A stretch of 64,000 nt of DNA. Origin: Hofstenia miamia (Eukaryota; Xenacoelomorpha; Acoela; Hofsteniidae). The translations under genes and the position numbers were made by a program. The number at the start of each line of letters is the position of its first letter. Position 1 is the stretch's first letter. Under the pieces are notes generated by a model. The model searched no databases. It was not told the origin of the DNA and was given only the letters and a program-made list of their open reading frames with translations. This document shows positions 27,359-39,330 of the stretch, one piece after another. The stretch covers positions 87,587 to 151,586 of the forward strand of contig CABFPE010000134.1 of NCBI GenBank assembly GCA_900660155.1, written 5' to 3'.

Positions 27359-29109
27359 GCAGGATTAGATCATAAATTAAACAGACACTAAGTATAAATT
27401 ATTTAATATTCCAAAACATTTTTTATACTCAAATAGAATAAAGAGTAAAATGCAAAATTTCATCATATAAAAATAAGTTCAAATTCATGCAGTAACTCAA
27501 ATATTTGCATTACTACATTTTTATGTAGTATAACTTGTATTTGTAGTTAGAAATCCGTAATGGTGTATGGCAAACAACTATTTTCTCTTGCATGTATTAA
27601 AACAATGCATTGTATTTCCTACATGTGTCGGACTTGTATTGTATAGAATAGCTAATGATCCATAATTCTGTTTTCGGTAAAACATTGTTTTACGTACCTA
27701 AAAATAACAATTGCGATTTTCATAAAGTAAAAAACTGTTAAAATTATACAGTAGGACACAATTTCAGTCTTCTGGACAATGGCGTAATCAGGTTCCTAAA
27801 CAAAAGCGGGCAAGCTTGCTTAGAATTTTCAAATGATACACATACTCTATGCTTGCTTAGAATTTTCAAATGATACACATACTCTATGCATAAAATTCAT
27901 TTTGATAAAATATGGAAATTTGTTCACAAAAACAGTTGATATTTGAAAATTGTTTTTGATTATAGTTACTCTTCAAGGCCCAGAAAATTAAAATTTCCTT
28001 ATGCTCTGCAAACATTGTTTGAGTTAATCAATCATAATCAATTTTGAAATGCTGAAGGTAATATTCTACCATTTGCGTATATTACTGGTTATGGTGCGAG
28101 CGTAGTAAAAAAGAGAATTTTCTCGTTCTAGCAACTAATGCTTCAACAGCACGCCATAAAAACATGTTCGTGTGAATAAAACGACGATCAAACTAAACGT
28201 ACACAGTTCAAATGAATTTGATTGAGAACTATGTGATTACTTTAATTGTATTGAGGCAAACACTCTGAGATTAGAAAATTAGCAATTAATTCTTTTGTCG
28301 ATTCTATGTATTTGTTTTGTTAGAACTTCCTCATAACCTTCCAATTGACCAAGCATTTCTTTGTTGTTATTTAAATTTGTTTGAATTGATTTTATTATAG
28401 TAATAGCTGAAGATCCGCTTGTAATATGATCTTAGCACACCTTTGATGAGCAATTTCAATCAAGAATTAAATTATGAAAACAAATTCCATTTTTATAATA
28501 GCATTTCATACTGTAAAGCTTCTCATTGCCTCAAATCGTACAAAATTATACAGTTGTGTATTATTGGTTTTAAAACAACATTTGTATTATGAAAAACATA
28601 TCCATAACAAGATAGCGTTGTGGAAATAGACGTTGATTTAAATTTACTGTCCATTTTGTACTACATTTATTTAAAAACAAAAGAAAACTTTCAAATCCTT
28701 TTACATGTAATTTCAAAGTAAAAATTCATAGGGGAAACTGCCCTCTTTGTGCTCCCCTTGCTGTTGAATAGCAATATTTTTTAAATCATTACTTCAGCAA
28801 AGGTAAATGAGGTAAATATTCGGAAGCAATTTTATCTCTAGAACACAACTACGATGTTTTAACACAAGTTCTAAATTTTGACCTGAGTGAACACTTTGCA
28901 GGCTTTTAGTTGGTGCGTTAGAAGCACAAAAAGTAATAAAATCTAGATGTGTATCTGCTATTTTCTGCCCCTGCCGAAACAAAATTCTATACTATAAGAT
29001 GGGATTTTATTCTCATGCTCGACAAAGCTAGTTTTCATTAGCGATTCACAATAAACAGCCCTAGACATTTGCTAAACATTGAAATATTTTAAATATCGGA
29101 AAAATTAGA
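27359..29109. other. Region upstream of the kinase gene
   Basis: No gene supported. It contains one 37-bp tandem repeat, and the promoter, if any, is not recognisable. Confidence 0.5.
27814..27887. repeat. 37-bp tandem duplication
   Basis: Two identical adjacent units beginning GCTTGCTTAGAATTTTCAAA. Confidence 0.93.
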
Positions 29110-30655
29110 GTCAATTTTTATTGCACATATTCGTTTCTTCACTCGTTTTTCTACCACTGACTTGTTTCGCTTTTTAAAATCGCTTAGTAGTTCTTCCTTC
29201 CTGGGTATCCTGCATTTCGACGGTAGCAAACCTGCTACAACTGACGCTGAAAATGCCTCCCTTTTCAATCAGTATTTTTCCAGTGTTTTCTCGCATAATT
29301 TTGCCTTGAATCCGCCAGTAAGCAATGTGCAGTCCATTTGCTTCTCTGACTTCACGTTTAGTTAGGAAGTTATTTGCAACTTACTAGCGAAATGGAAGCC
29401 CTAGACTTTTATGACTGCTGACAATCTCCCTGGATATTTTATCAACAAATGTTCTTCAGTGCTTTCACCCAATGTTTTTCGTCTTTTTTATTCTACTTTA
29501 CAATCAAGTTTTCTTCCCTGCTGAGTGGAAGACTGCCATTTTTTGTCCTGTTCACGAGAAAGGTGACAAGCGTCTTGTCTCCAACTACCGTCCTATCAGC
29601 CTACTTCCTCGCTTATCTTTGGTGTTTGATAAGCTTCTCTTTTGATTTTCTTTACGTTCGTATTCGACATAAAATCAATTCTGCACAGTATGGTTTTCTC
29701 CGGAAGTCTTCCACAATTACTCAATTATTGTCCTACGTCGATCGCCTGTACCACAACTTTGATGACAATATTACTTGCCTTGTCGTATTTTATGATTTCC
29801 AAAAGGCCTTCGACAACGTTCCTCATTCTTTCCTCTTAACCAAACTTAAACATTTTGGTTTCGATGACAATTTGCTGGCTTTGGTGCATTCCTACCTCTC
29901 CAATCGGATGCAACGTTGTTTAGTGAACGGCTGCCTCTCGGCTGAATGTAATGTAACCATTGGTGTGCCCCAGGGAAGCATACTCGGTCCTCTTTTATTT
30001 CTGTTATTATTAATGACCTTCCTTCTTGTCTTTCGTTCTGCCTGTGGTGGCTTTTGCCATTACTCTTGTCCAACACTCAACGATATTCAAGTCTCTGCTA
30101 TTGAGCATTGAGAAACTGAACAACCGTTGCCTCAAATGGTGTTGTCCCACATCACTGTCTTCGTATGAGCGGCGTCTTATATTTTCAAAATCTTGGCCTA
30201 TAGGTTTCCTTATTGATTATCCTGATTTCTTGATTTCAAAAAATTATTAACCTGTCATTTTCACTTTGATATTTCAAACTATGTATCACGTCCCCCGTTA
30301 CTTCTTTGTCTCGGTCTTCTTACATCTGTTTATTTGAACTTAAATATCCAAAACACAGAAATCGAGAGAATATTACTTCCGCATTATTAAGCTCGTGAAT
30401 CATCTTATCAAATCTTATCTCGATCCTACTCTTCCCACAGCCTGTTTTAGAACTCCCTTGGGGACTCCTGTTCGTAGCATCTTACTTGCCCCTGCCATCG
30501 TGCTCTCATCTCTATTGCTGATCCTCAACTCTTGCCAAGTACTCAGTGCAGGTTTGTTTATATATTGTTTAAGTTGCTCTCTGTTTTTACCTGATTTCGC
30601 GTTTTAGCCTGCAATTGGGAATAAAGTCTTTTATTATTATTATTATTAAATAGAA
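29110..30655 (+). pseudogene. LINE with frameshifted reverse transcriptase and (TTA)n tail
   Basis: Plus-strand non-LTR element. In order: linker (SLFNQYFSSVFSHNF, 29162-29365); NYRPISLLPRLSLVFDKLLF in one frame; then in another frame (29449-30111) INSAQYGFLRKSSTITQLL, motif A FYDFQKAFDNVPHS, and GVPQGSILGPLLF. The expected YADD box is deleted or destroyed just after, and a thumb/C-terminal scrap LNNRCLKWC follows. It ends with AATAAAG and a TTA repeat at 30630-30650. It is 5'-truncated and inactive. Confidence 0.85.
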
Positions 30656-31600
30656 AATTCAATTGCATGCGCTGTTCATGGAGCAACCATTAGCATTTTA
30701 ATCAAAAAAAAAGAAATATTAAAGTACATTTTCTAGCCTTGGATAAATTCTACTCCAATATTGCTAAATTTTGATTGGCTCGCAAGAAATAACAGAGCCG
30801 AAATAGTTTAAAACAAATTGGTATTAGTGCAATTTATTCAAAGAAAAAGTTTTTAATTTTTCAAACGTAACTGTACCAATGCCAACACTAAAATTTGTGA
30901 AGGTTTGCAGTATTTCATGAAAATCCTCCATTCTTACGAAACTATTTTCAAAATATATCAATATGACAATATTGTTATTAGCCATTTTAGACAATGTATA
31001 ACGCGCAAGTGAAAAGCAGAGAAATGCAGTCAAAATTTCCTTTAAGAAATACGTAGATTAATGTAGATCGTGTAATATTTTGAAAATTTAATTTTATATT
31101 TTATTTATTGAGACTTCAATCACTAGTACTATTTTTAAATTACTTCATAGTTTACATGTTAAACGAAATGGTTAAAATTGTTCTACAATATCGCTTTTAG
31201 TATTTTAGGATGCAATTATATTGCAGTTCATCTTGTTGATTAATTTTTTGCAAAATTTTTAAGTTTTGGGTTAGGGTTAAAGTTTTATACCCATTTTATG
31301 ACGTCACTCAAACTGGGTCCCCTAAAGTACAATAACGCCTTTACTATATAAATACAATGTGTTTTATTAAGATACAATTATAAAATAGTTTTATAAAATC
31401 TATAAGCAAATATTAATACATATTTAATATTTAAGTAATATTTTAAATTGGGCGCCTTAAATTTTAGGGAAAATATTAAATTTTTCTAATCTATTCAATT
31501 GTAACGGTTTTGGAATATAAACTCTGCATTTGCAAATTTATACAAAAGAAACAAATGTTGGTTGACCAAACATATACCTGAGCCCGCGTTGCCCCATGCC
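30656..31600. other. No identifiable gene
   Basis: AT-rich spacer between two LINE fragments. It contains GGGTTAGGGTTA near 31270, which is too short to be telomeric. Confidence 0.5.
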
Positions 31601-31609
31601 TCCCCGAGC

Positions 31610-31977
31610 CTATAAGGATTAACAGTACCACAAGGTACTATAAATGGGCCACCTTGTTTCAACGTAGCTTATGACGATCTTCAACTATTATATAACGATA
31701 ACATGAATCCAGAGAATGCTATGATTGCTAAATATGCTGATGACTTGAATCTTGTTATCGGAGTCAATTCAAAACTGGATCCCAGGGAGGAAGCACTCGA
31801 CCAAATTGAACACTGGTGCTCTACAAATCGCTTTATTTTAAATGAAGATAAAACCAAGCAATTGGTCATTCCTCTCAGGAAAAATTTAATTGATTTAAAC
31901 TTGTACTTACCAGTTGAACCACAAATGAAAATTCTGGGTGTTATTTTTGACAGTACCCTAAGCTTTGAGTCTCATGT
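31610..31977 (+). mobile_element. LINE reverse transcriptase palm, cut by the gap
   Basis: Open plus-strand reading from VPQGTINGPPCFNVAYDDL through the catalytic KYADDLNLVI, then FILNEDKTKQLVI and LGVIFDSTLSFESHV, where N begins. It is a third LINE family with the unusual GTINGPPCF variant of the PQG block and an intact YADD. No frame break is seen up to the gap. Confidence 0.85.
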
Positions 31978-32977
31978 NNNNNNNNNNNNNNNNNNNNNNN
32001 NNNNNNNNNNNNNNNNNNNNNNNNNNNNNNNNNNNNNNNNNNNNNNNNNNNNNNNNNNNNNNNNNNNNNNNNNNNNNNNNNNNNNNNNNNNNNNNNNNNN
32101 NNNNNNNNNNNNNNNNNNNNNNNNNNNNNNNNNNNNNNNNNNNNNNNNNNNNNNNNNNNNNNNNNNNNNNNNNNNNNNNNNNNNNNNNNNNNNNNNNNNN
32201 NNNNNNNNNNNNNNNNNNNNNNNNNNNNNNNNNNNNNNNNNNNNNNNNNNNNNNNNNNNNNNNNNNNNNNNNNNNNNNNNNNNNNNNNNNNNNNNNNNNN
32301 NNNNNNNNNNNNNNNNNNNNNNNNNNNNNNNNNNNNNNNNNNNNNNNNNNNNNNNNNNNNNNNNNNNNNNNNNNNNNNNNNNNNNNNNNNNNNNNNNNNN
32401 NNNNNNNNNNNNNNNNNNNNNNNNNNNNNNNNNNNNNNNNNNNNNNNNNNNNNNNNNNNNNNNNNNNNNNNNNNNNNNNNNNNNNNNNNNNNNNNNNNNN
32501 NNNNNNNNNNNNNNNNNNNNNNNNNNNNNNNNNNNNNNNNNNNNNNNNNNNNNNNNNNNNNNNNNNNNNNNNNNNNNNNNNNNNNNNNNNNNNNNNNNNN
32601 NNNNNNNNNNNNNNNNNNNNNNNNNNNNNNNNNNNNNNNNNNNNNNNNNNNNNNNNNNNNNNNNNNNNNNNNNNNNNNNNNNNNNNNNNNNNNNNNNNNN
32701 NNNNNNNNNNNNNNNNNNNNNNNNNNNNNNNNNNNNNNNNNNNNNNNNNNNNNNNNNNNNNNNNNNNNNNNNNNNNNNNNNNNNNNNNNNNNNNNNNNNN
32801 NNNNNNNNNNNNNNNNNNNNNNNNNNNNNNNNNNNNNNNNNNNNNNNNNNNNNNNNNNNNNNNNNNNNNNNNNNNNNNNNNNNNNNNNNNNNNNNNNNNN
32901 NNNNNNNNNNNNNNNNNNNNNNNNNNNNNNNNNNNNNNNNNNNNNNNNNNNNNNNNNNNNNNNNNNNNNNNNNNNNN
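31978..32977. other. Assembly gap, 1000 N
   Basis: Exactly 1000 N, a conventional placeholder size, so the true distance is unknown. Translations across it are meaningless. Confidence 0.99.
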
Positions 32978-34130
32978 ATATATATATACATATATATAAG
33001 TCCTGTAAGTCGTCATTACAATAGTTTCAAGATAATTTACCTCTAAAAATGTTAAAATCTACTTGCAAATTTCGAATTTGTATTATTAAATAAAGAGTCT
33101 GGTGCTATATTATACCGTAAAACGATGTCAGCGGCCTTAATGTATTTAGGCCGTATTTATCATTCTGAGAGAAATGAATCTATAGTAAGCAAATCTAATT
33201 TTATTTTTCATTACAGTAATAAAAGAAAGTGACCCTTTTGAAAGTCTTGAGGATTTTGTAATGCAATAGTTTAGTAAGTTAATCACTCAGAAGTAAGTCA
33301 AAATTGGCATTATGGGGAACCTCTTTGTCATTGTTTGTCATTTGTGCAATAACGACCTCTTTATTTGAAACTTATGCAAAATAGTCATGATGAATTATTT
33401 TAAGTTCTTAGTTAGAATGTTGTCAAATTTTAAATCAAATTTTCAATTTAAAATATATATCAATAAGCACTGCTATGCCTAAATGCGGTTCCTATAAGCA
33501 ATATTGAAAGGTCACGTGAAGTCTGGACCCTCTCTAAATGCTCCTTGTTAAAATTGATTTCCTGTAATTCAACAGGGCCGATATCGATAACGACTCTTGG
33601 TTGTCGACTATATTTAGCCCCTGAAATATACAGTAGTATATCAGAAGCTAATCCTAGTGCACAAGAGTATCTTTCTGTGATTACAAAATTTTCTACTCGA
33701 TTTCAATTGGATTCTGCTCATAGGCAAGTACAAGCGGCGTGAGGGGACTCAGAATTCAACAACCTCACAACATACTGAAAGCAATTTAAATTTTAGCCCT
33801 CAAAATCTTAAGGGCTGTACTCGCTCCAGATTCCAAATTAGGATCAGGATATTCGAACTGCTTGATTTAGCACTTGCAAAGGTTGATATTTTTAGATGGC
33901 AGTCTAAATAAGAACTAAAATGTAACAAAATACTTAGTGCCATATAAACACTTTCCGATAAGACACACTTAAAGAGCACTTCATGTTCGTAATTTATATA
34001 TATATATATATACGAAATTGTCTGTCCAAATCATCAAAATGCTGCTTTAATAATATTAATTATATATAAATTTAAGAAATTGTCATTGGCCCAACACTAG
34101 CCAGAGAAATGGCAACAATCGATATGAATA
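32978..34130. other. Gene-poor region after the gap
   Basis: Begins in a (TA)n tract and has another at 33993-34013. The 65-codon open stretch at 33545-33742 shows no recognised motif. Confidence 0.5.
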
Positions 34131-34134
34131 TTAT

Positions 34135-34310
34135 TGTTATTATTGATATGTTGATGATGTATTTTCAATATTCAATAGAGAATGTAGCGAAAATATTATT
34201 TTAGAATATCGTCATTTTCTAAAATTCAATTTATCATGGACTACCAAATAAATAATAAATTGAATGTTCTTGATGTGCACATTCATAATTTAAAAATATG
34301 AATTATGAAG
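34135..34310 (+). pseudogene. Decayed Penelope-like reverse transcriptase
   Basis: The plus strand reads YVDDVFSIF, then EYRHFLKFNLSWTTK, then after one frameshift NNKLNVLDVHI. This is the order around the YVDD active site and the following L-x-F-L-D-V-x-I strand of Penelope-type reverse transcriptases. It is short and broken. Confidence 0.6.
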
Positions 34311-34604
34311 CAAGTTGGCATATTAAGGAAACAAATTCTGAATTACGTAATGCTTACAATACTAACTGTAACAAAGCATACAAGATCGATACTAGCAAGG
34401 CTTTCTTTTATAAGCTATACTTATATCATCACTTTCTTAACATCTCACAGGTGCCGTTAATAAAATATTTAGCATAATGCATGGTAAGGGTTATCTGCAC
34501 AAGTTAATAAAATTCTATTCATTTGCTTTTTTGAAAACACCAACAAAAACACAATAAGGTAGAAGATAAAAATGAAGCCTTATATTTATGCAATAAAAAT
34601 CAAA

Positions 34605-34608
<4 letters not shown>

Positions 34609-34636
<28 letters not shown>

Positions 34637-34676
34637 ATTATATATTTATATATATATATATATTTATATTTATATT
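34609..34676. repeat. (TA)n-rich microsatellite
   Basis: TA tract with TTA interruptions. Confidence 0.9.
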
Positions 34677-34731
34677 TCCCGCTTTTTGCTTTGAAAATGG
34701 CCGGAAACGTTCGAAATTTCTAAGGCATTTA

Positions 34732-34783
34732 GCGGGAATCGCACTTTTTCCCCAAAAAACCTATTTTTGGGTATTGCTCCCGC
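34732..34783. repeat. Short inverted repeat
   Basis: GCGGGA/TCCCGC outer arms and CCCAAAAA/TTTTTGGG inner arms form a possible hairpin in a GC-richer patch between two microsatellites. It may be the remains of a DNA transposon end. Confidence 0.4.
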
Positions 34784-34886
34784 AGTATTCACTCGAACTT
34801 AAATATATTTACCATGGGGGTAGGGAAATTAAAAAGACACTACCCTGAAAAATTTCGAAAATTTATGTTTGGAAACGCGGTCATGA

Positions 34887-35012
34887 TATATGTATATGTA
34901 TATTTATATGTATAAGTATATGTATATATGCATATATATGTATATTTATATATCTATATGTATATGTATGTGTATATATGTATATGTATATATGTATATA
35001 TGTATATATATA
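34887..35012. repeat. TATA/TATG microsatellite
   Basis: Long degenerate run of TATA and TGTA units that directly precedes the start of similarity to copy 1 at about 35030. Confidence 0.92.
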
Positions 35013-35037
35013 ATGTGAAGAAAGAAGAAGAAAAATC

Positions 35038-35786
35038 TATATTCAGAAATTGTTTTAACAATAAATAGAAATACTGATAACAAATTCTGAAAGCGTCAAG
35101 AAAGTAATACAAAACTAAAAAAGAAAACAACGAATATTTACAAATAAAAAGTGGTTAACTTGGGCTATGGCGATTGCTAGTTTCTATTAATAGAGTAATC
35201 AGGATTATAAAATTTATAACCTCGCCATTTCAGTTTTTTTATATTATAAGTGCAAAAATATTTTTTAATATTCATTTTAAAGTTTTTTAATTTACTTATT
35301 TGTTTAATATATTTTGGTAATTCATTCCACATATTTATAGCAGTATTTAGAAATGAATTTTTCATTATTCGTTTTTTATACCTAATAGGTTGAATTATGT
35401 GTGTTCTTTTATTTTGTTTATTGACTAATTTTGCAGCAAGAAAGTCATTTTTGTAGTATGGGAAAGTATTGTTAACTATTTTGAAGAACGTCGTTAAGAC
35501 ATTTATATGGATGTAACATTGCGGATGTAAAAATAATTTTGAAATTTTTCTATATTCATTATTCTTATTAAAGCTATGATTATTTACTACTACTTTGATA
35601 GCCCAATTTAGTTGCACTTGGAATTTCCTGAGAAATTTTTGGTTTATATCTGTGTAGAGTATATTGGCATAGTTAAAATGACTTAATATTAGAGCATATA
35701 TTAATTCGATTTTTGCTTTAGTTGGAAGTTTTTGAGAAATTAAGTTAATTGCTTTAATGGATATGGCCATTTTTCTAACAACATGA
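35038..35786 (-). mobile_element. LINE ORF2 C-terminal region, open for 197 codons
   Basis: 35177-35770 is open and reads KAINLISQKLPTKAKIELIY, then HFNYANILYTDINQKFLRKF, then a C-terminus WRGYKFYNPDYSINRN. This is the thumb and C-terminal part of the jockey-like family seen at 4445-5282, better preserved than 2955-3512. A GAA-rich 3' tail lies at 35024-35035. It is cut at 35786 by the inserted plus-strand domain. Confidence 0.8.
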
Positions 35787-36491
35787 TCTTATTTGCTTCA
35801 GCAAATGTGGCAAAATTGATCATGATGATCGTCTTCAAAATATTGTATACTCAATGGCAGCTTCTGCCTCCCTATCTCCTGTCGAAGAGCAACGTAATCT
35901 AATTAATGGGACTCGGTCAAAACCTGGAGATGTTTTCATTCCTGTTTGGTCTGCATCTGCAGGCAAGCCAGCTGCACTAGACTTGACTGTCATCTCACCG
36001 CTGCAAATTTCAACCATTTCAAATGCGGCATTCAATGCAGGCTGTTCTCTAGGAGTTGCTGAAATCGCAAATTTTCAAAACACTTTAACCATTGTGAATC
36101 TGAAGGTTATACATTTGTGGCCTTTGCCTTAGAAACACCTCAATTAAGACTTTTCGGAAGCTGGCCCTCCCCGCTGAACAGTCGAAAATTCACAATAGAG
36201 ATGTGACTACTGCTCCCTTTAGATTTTCACAGTTTCTCTCAATTGCGCAAATGCGAGGCAATGCTAATATGATCCTAGCAAGATCTCTAAAATCTCCTCA
36301 CTAGATCGAAATAAAGAATGCTGTAAATCGTATTAAGTTAATTGTGTGAATTTGTTGATAATTTTTCTTAATCGTTTTAAAAAAGGAAAAATGAATCGAA
36401 TATTTTTCTATTCATGATTAATTTTATGAATTCAGTGTTAATAGTACCTAAATAATTAGATTTTGTAAATGTGTAGTTAATTTTCAATTAT
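35787..36491 (+). pseudogene. Retroelement C-terminal domain, second copy, 5'-truncated
   Basis: Same element as 3515-4270 but starting at TCTTATTTGC. 92 codons are open from 35854, including KPGDVFIPVW and AALDLTVISPL, with the same downstream frameshift. On both sides it is flanked by the same about 120-bp LINE segment (35665-35786 and 36500-36621). Confidence 0.65.
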
Positions 36492-36492
36492 T

Positions 36493-37765
36493 ATTATATT
36501 GGCATAGTTAAAATGGCTTAATATTAGAGCATATATTAATTAGATTTTTGCTTTAGTTGGAAGTTTTTGAGAAATTAAGTTAATTGCTTTAATCGATATG
36601 GCCATTTTTCTAATAACATGATTTAGTTGCTCTTCAAAATTTAGATTTATTTCAAAAATTATTCCGAGTTACTTAAAAGACTCAACCTGTTTTATTTGAA
36701 TGCCGTTGAAATTAAGTTTGTATCTTGAAGTATCAGTAGATTTAGTTTTTGATTTAACAATACAGAATTGAGTTTTTAGTGGATTTACTCTTAGTTTTAT
36801 AGAGGCAAAATATTTAGCAAGAGAAGCACAGTTTGTTTCGAGAGTTTGAACCGCATTTTCGGTAAATTTATTAAAATTAAAATATTGTCATCTGCATATT
36901 GTATGACACATGTTACTTGCTCGGACAAATCATTTATATAAATATTAAATAATAAGGGACCTAAAATTGTGCTCAGCGGAATCCCATTTTTAGTACGTAC
37001 CCAATCTGAAAAGATTCATTAATTTTAACTCTTTGCATACGATTGTATAAGTAACTTAATAATGAGATCTATGCTATCATTAGAAAAACTAGAAATTTAA
37101 CTTTTTGTATTAAGAAACTGTGATGTATGAATCGAACGATTCGAGAGGTCTAAGCAAGCAATTGCTGAGTAGTCATTATCAATTTTTGTTGTTCGCCATT
37201 TTTCTGTAGCTTGTAATAAAGCGTGGCTCGTAGAAGTACCTTTACAAAATCCATATTATGTTTTGGAGTAGAGATCATGTTTACAAAGTTGCTCATTAAT
37301 TTGATAAAAAGAATTCATTCAAACATTTTACTGATGGGAGAGGTGATTGAATTGGGTCTATAATTTACGCAATCTTTGGGACCATTTCTTTTAAATAATG
37401 GTTTTATATTTGCCAATTTTTATTCATCTGGAAAAAAGAGTGCCTTTTACATGTATTTAAAATGTAGCATACTGGTTCAGCTATTAAGTCACCTTAGAGT
37501 TTTAGGAACCACATTGGTATAAGAGAGGGTCCACTGGATTTATTTCTTAAACATTGTATTGACTTTATGATTTCATATTTTGTTGCAAACGAAAAGGGAA
37601 AGAGGATGGAGTTCCTTTGGGTTTATTAAGACAAAAAGGTACATTCATACCGCTGCAATTTCCTAAATTTGGAAAAACTTCATTGAAAGCATTGCAGATT
37701 TCCTTCTTGTTTGTAATGTATTTATCTTTATAGTACATTCTTTATATTTTTTCGATTCTCATGTT
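36493..37765 (-). pseudogene. LINE reverse transcriptase and linker (copy 2)
   Basis: The first part matches 4445-5282 with scattered differences. 37330-37765 continues into the upstream linker of the same family (YYKDKYITNKKEICNAFNEV, then NEFFLSN), which copy 1 lacks. Frames are broken. Confidence 0.75.
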
Positions 37766-38263
37766 TTTTCTATTTAGTAAATTGTTAACAAATTCCCACA
37801 TTTTTTTTGGGGAGAAAGACTTTAATACTGAAAATGGGAATAATTATTACTTGCTTTTTTGTAGCAATATTACATAAATTTCGTGTAGTTTTATTAGCAC
37901 TATGATTTGCCAATGCTTAGAAATTTAAGTATTTTTCCATTTCTGTTTCTTTATTTCGATTAAATCGATCCATTTAGAATCAATCCATGGCTTTGAAACA
38001 TTATTTTCAATTCAGCATATATCCAAATAGAAAAGTAAAGTTTTTGTAAAATGTGATTGCATTTCATTAGGTGTTAATGATGAATATATGGAATTCCAGT
38101 TGTCGATTTTTAAATAGTGTCGAAGTTTTTCAACATTTTCTGTTGATTTTTCTCGTATTTTTATCCAAGATTTAGTGGGCTTACAAACTTTTAAAATATT
38201 CGAATAATTAGCTCTAAGCATGGAAATTCAAAACAAAAATAATATTAAGACGAAGCATTTTCT
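37766..38263 (-). pseudogene. LINE ORF2 linker region (copy 2)
   Basis: Counterpart of 5740-6240; 69 open codons at 38012-38221 are identical. Confidence 0.6.
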
Positions 38264-38267
38264 GATA

Positions 38268-38653
38268 TCATGAACATTGAAAAACTGCAAGGTTTTAAGA
38301 AGCATATTAAAATTTTCCTTAAGCAAAAGTATATCTCGGGCAAAGCATGGTTACGATACAAATTCTACAATAATGATTATACTATATCTCGGTTTTGAAA
38401 TCCTTATACTAATTTATCCCTACCATAAGATAAGATAAGATAAGATAAGATAAGAGATTCTATATTCAGATAAATGTTTACAATTCAATAACTATAGTAA
38501 TTTATCCATAACCTGGAAGACTTGCTTTAGTAACTTATGTGATTTGTATATATGTGCTTTGTGATTTATTAACGCTATTCAGATAAATTATCAGTTATTT
38601 TATTTTGAATATTAATTTGAATAAAGAATCTCTTATCTTATCTTATCCTATCT
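38268..38653. repeat. LINE 3' end and GATAA foldback (copy 2)
   Basis: Counterpart of the plus-strand LINE end (6245-6402) and foldback (6402-6630). Confidence 0.6.
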
Positions 38654-39204
38654 TTGATTGTTACGCCAATATCCAGTAAATTATGAGAAGCAAGGGGAGA
38701 TGTCGAATTTTCAATTAAAGATACTTTTTATCGCTAGCCATACAATTGGTTGTGAATATCCACAGAACGGGAATTTGTCAACGAAAACGTTATCAGGAAG
38801 ACCAATTGATGAACATACAAAGGAAAGTGTTGTTCAATATGTGAAAAAGAACGATTTTGCAAACCAATTACTTTAAAATCTTTTCAGGTCTTCAAGTTGT
38901 TCTGCTCAAAAAACCATTTCGTAATACATTAATATCATATTCAAAAACTCTTACATGGCATCGCAGTATATTTGATTATCTTGAGACGACGGCTTATGAA
39001 TTGCACGGTATATTACTAAGAGTGGTTTTTGAAAAACGATTTTCTTCTTTTTATTAAGTGTTTCACGTAAAAATAGAAGAGAGTATGAATACCATATCAA
39101 TATCTGAACATACCGTATATTTTCAATGTCAATTTGAGAAATAAATTCATTAATACAGTTCTACGTCTATGGAATTCATTAAGTAGTGAAATTACAAAAA
39201 TAAA

Positions 39205-39330
39205 TTAAAAATATTCAGCATTGTTGAAAAATGTAAGGTCATCATCGCAATTTACCGGCGTTCGATCTTGATACAGAACACGTAATAATTGAGGTTGGTT
39301 GTTAGTACCAAATGCTTTATATCTCATTAT
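39205..39330 (-). CDS. Possible terminal exon, unknown gene (copy 2)
   Basis: Identical to 7182-7307. The single substitution noticed between copies lies just upstream, at 39357. Confidence 0.25.
   Translation of the reverse strand: MMRYKAFGTNNQPQLLRVLYQDRTPVNCDDDLTFFNNAEYF

Larger units (their letters stand above)
5740..31977. repeat. Copy 1 of a 26-kb near-identical duplication
   Basis: From about 5810 to 31977 every feature recurs exactly 32,023 bp downstream. The only difference I noticed while reading is G at 7334 against A at 39357. The unit ends precisely where the run of N begins. It contains the three host genes and all intervening transposons. See the matching entry at 37766-64000. 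Confidence 0.93.

Noticed and set aside
31265-31280. GGGTTAGGGTTA as telomeric repeat
   Set aside because: Only two units; not evidence of a telomere or interstitial array.
31703-33046. Long open frames crossing the run of N
   Set aside because: They are open only because N has no stops. Only 31703-31977 is real sequence.
33545-33742. 65-codon plus-strand open frame after the gap
   Set aside because: No motif, no splice context and no second-copy support; length is within chance expectation.
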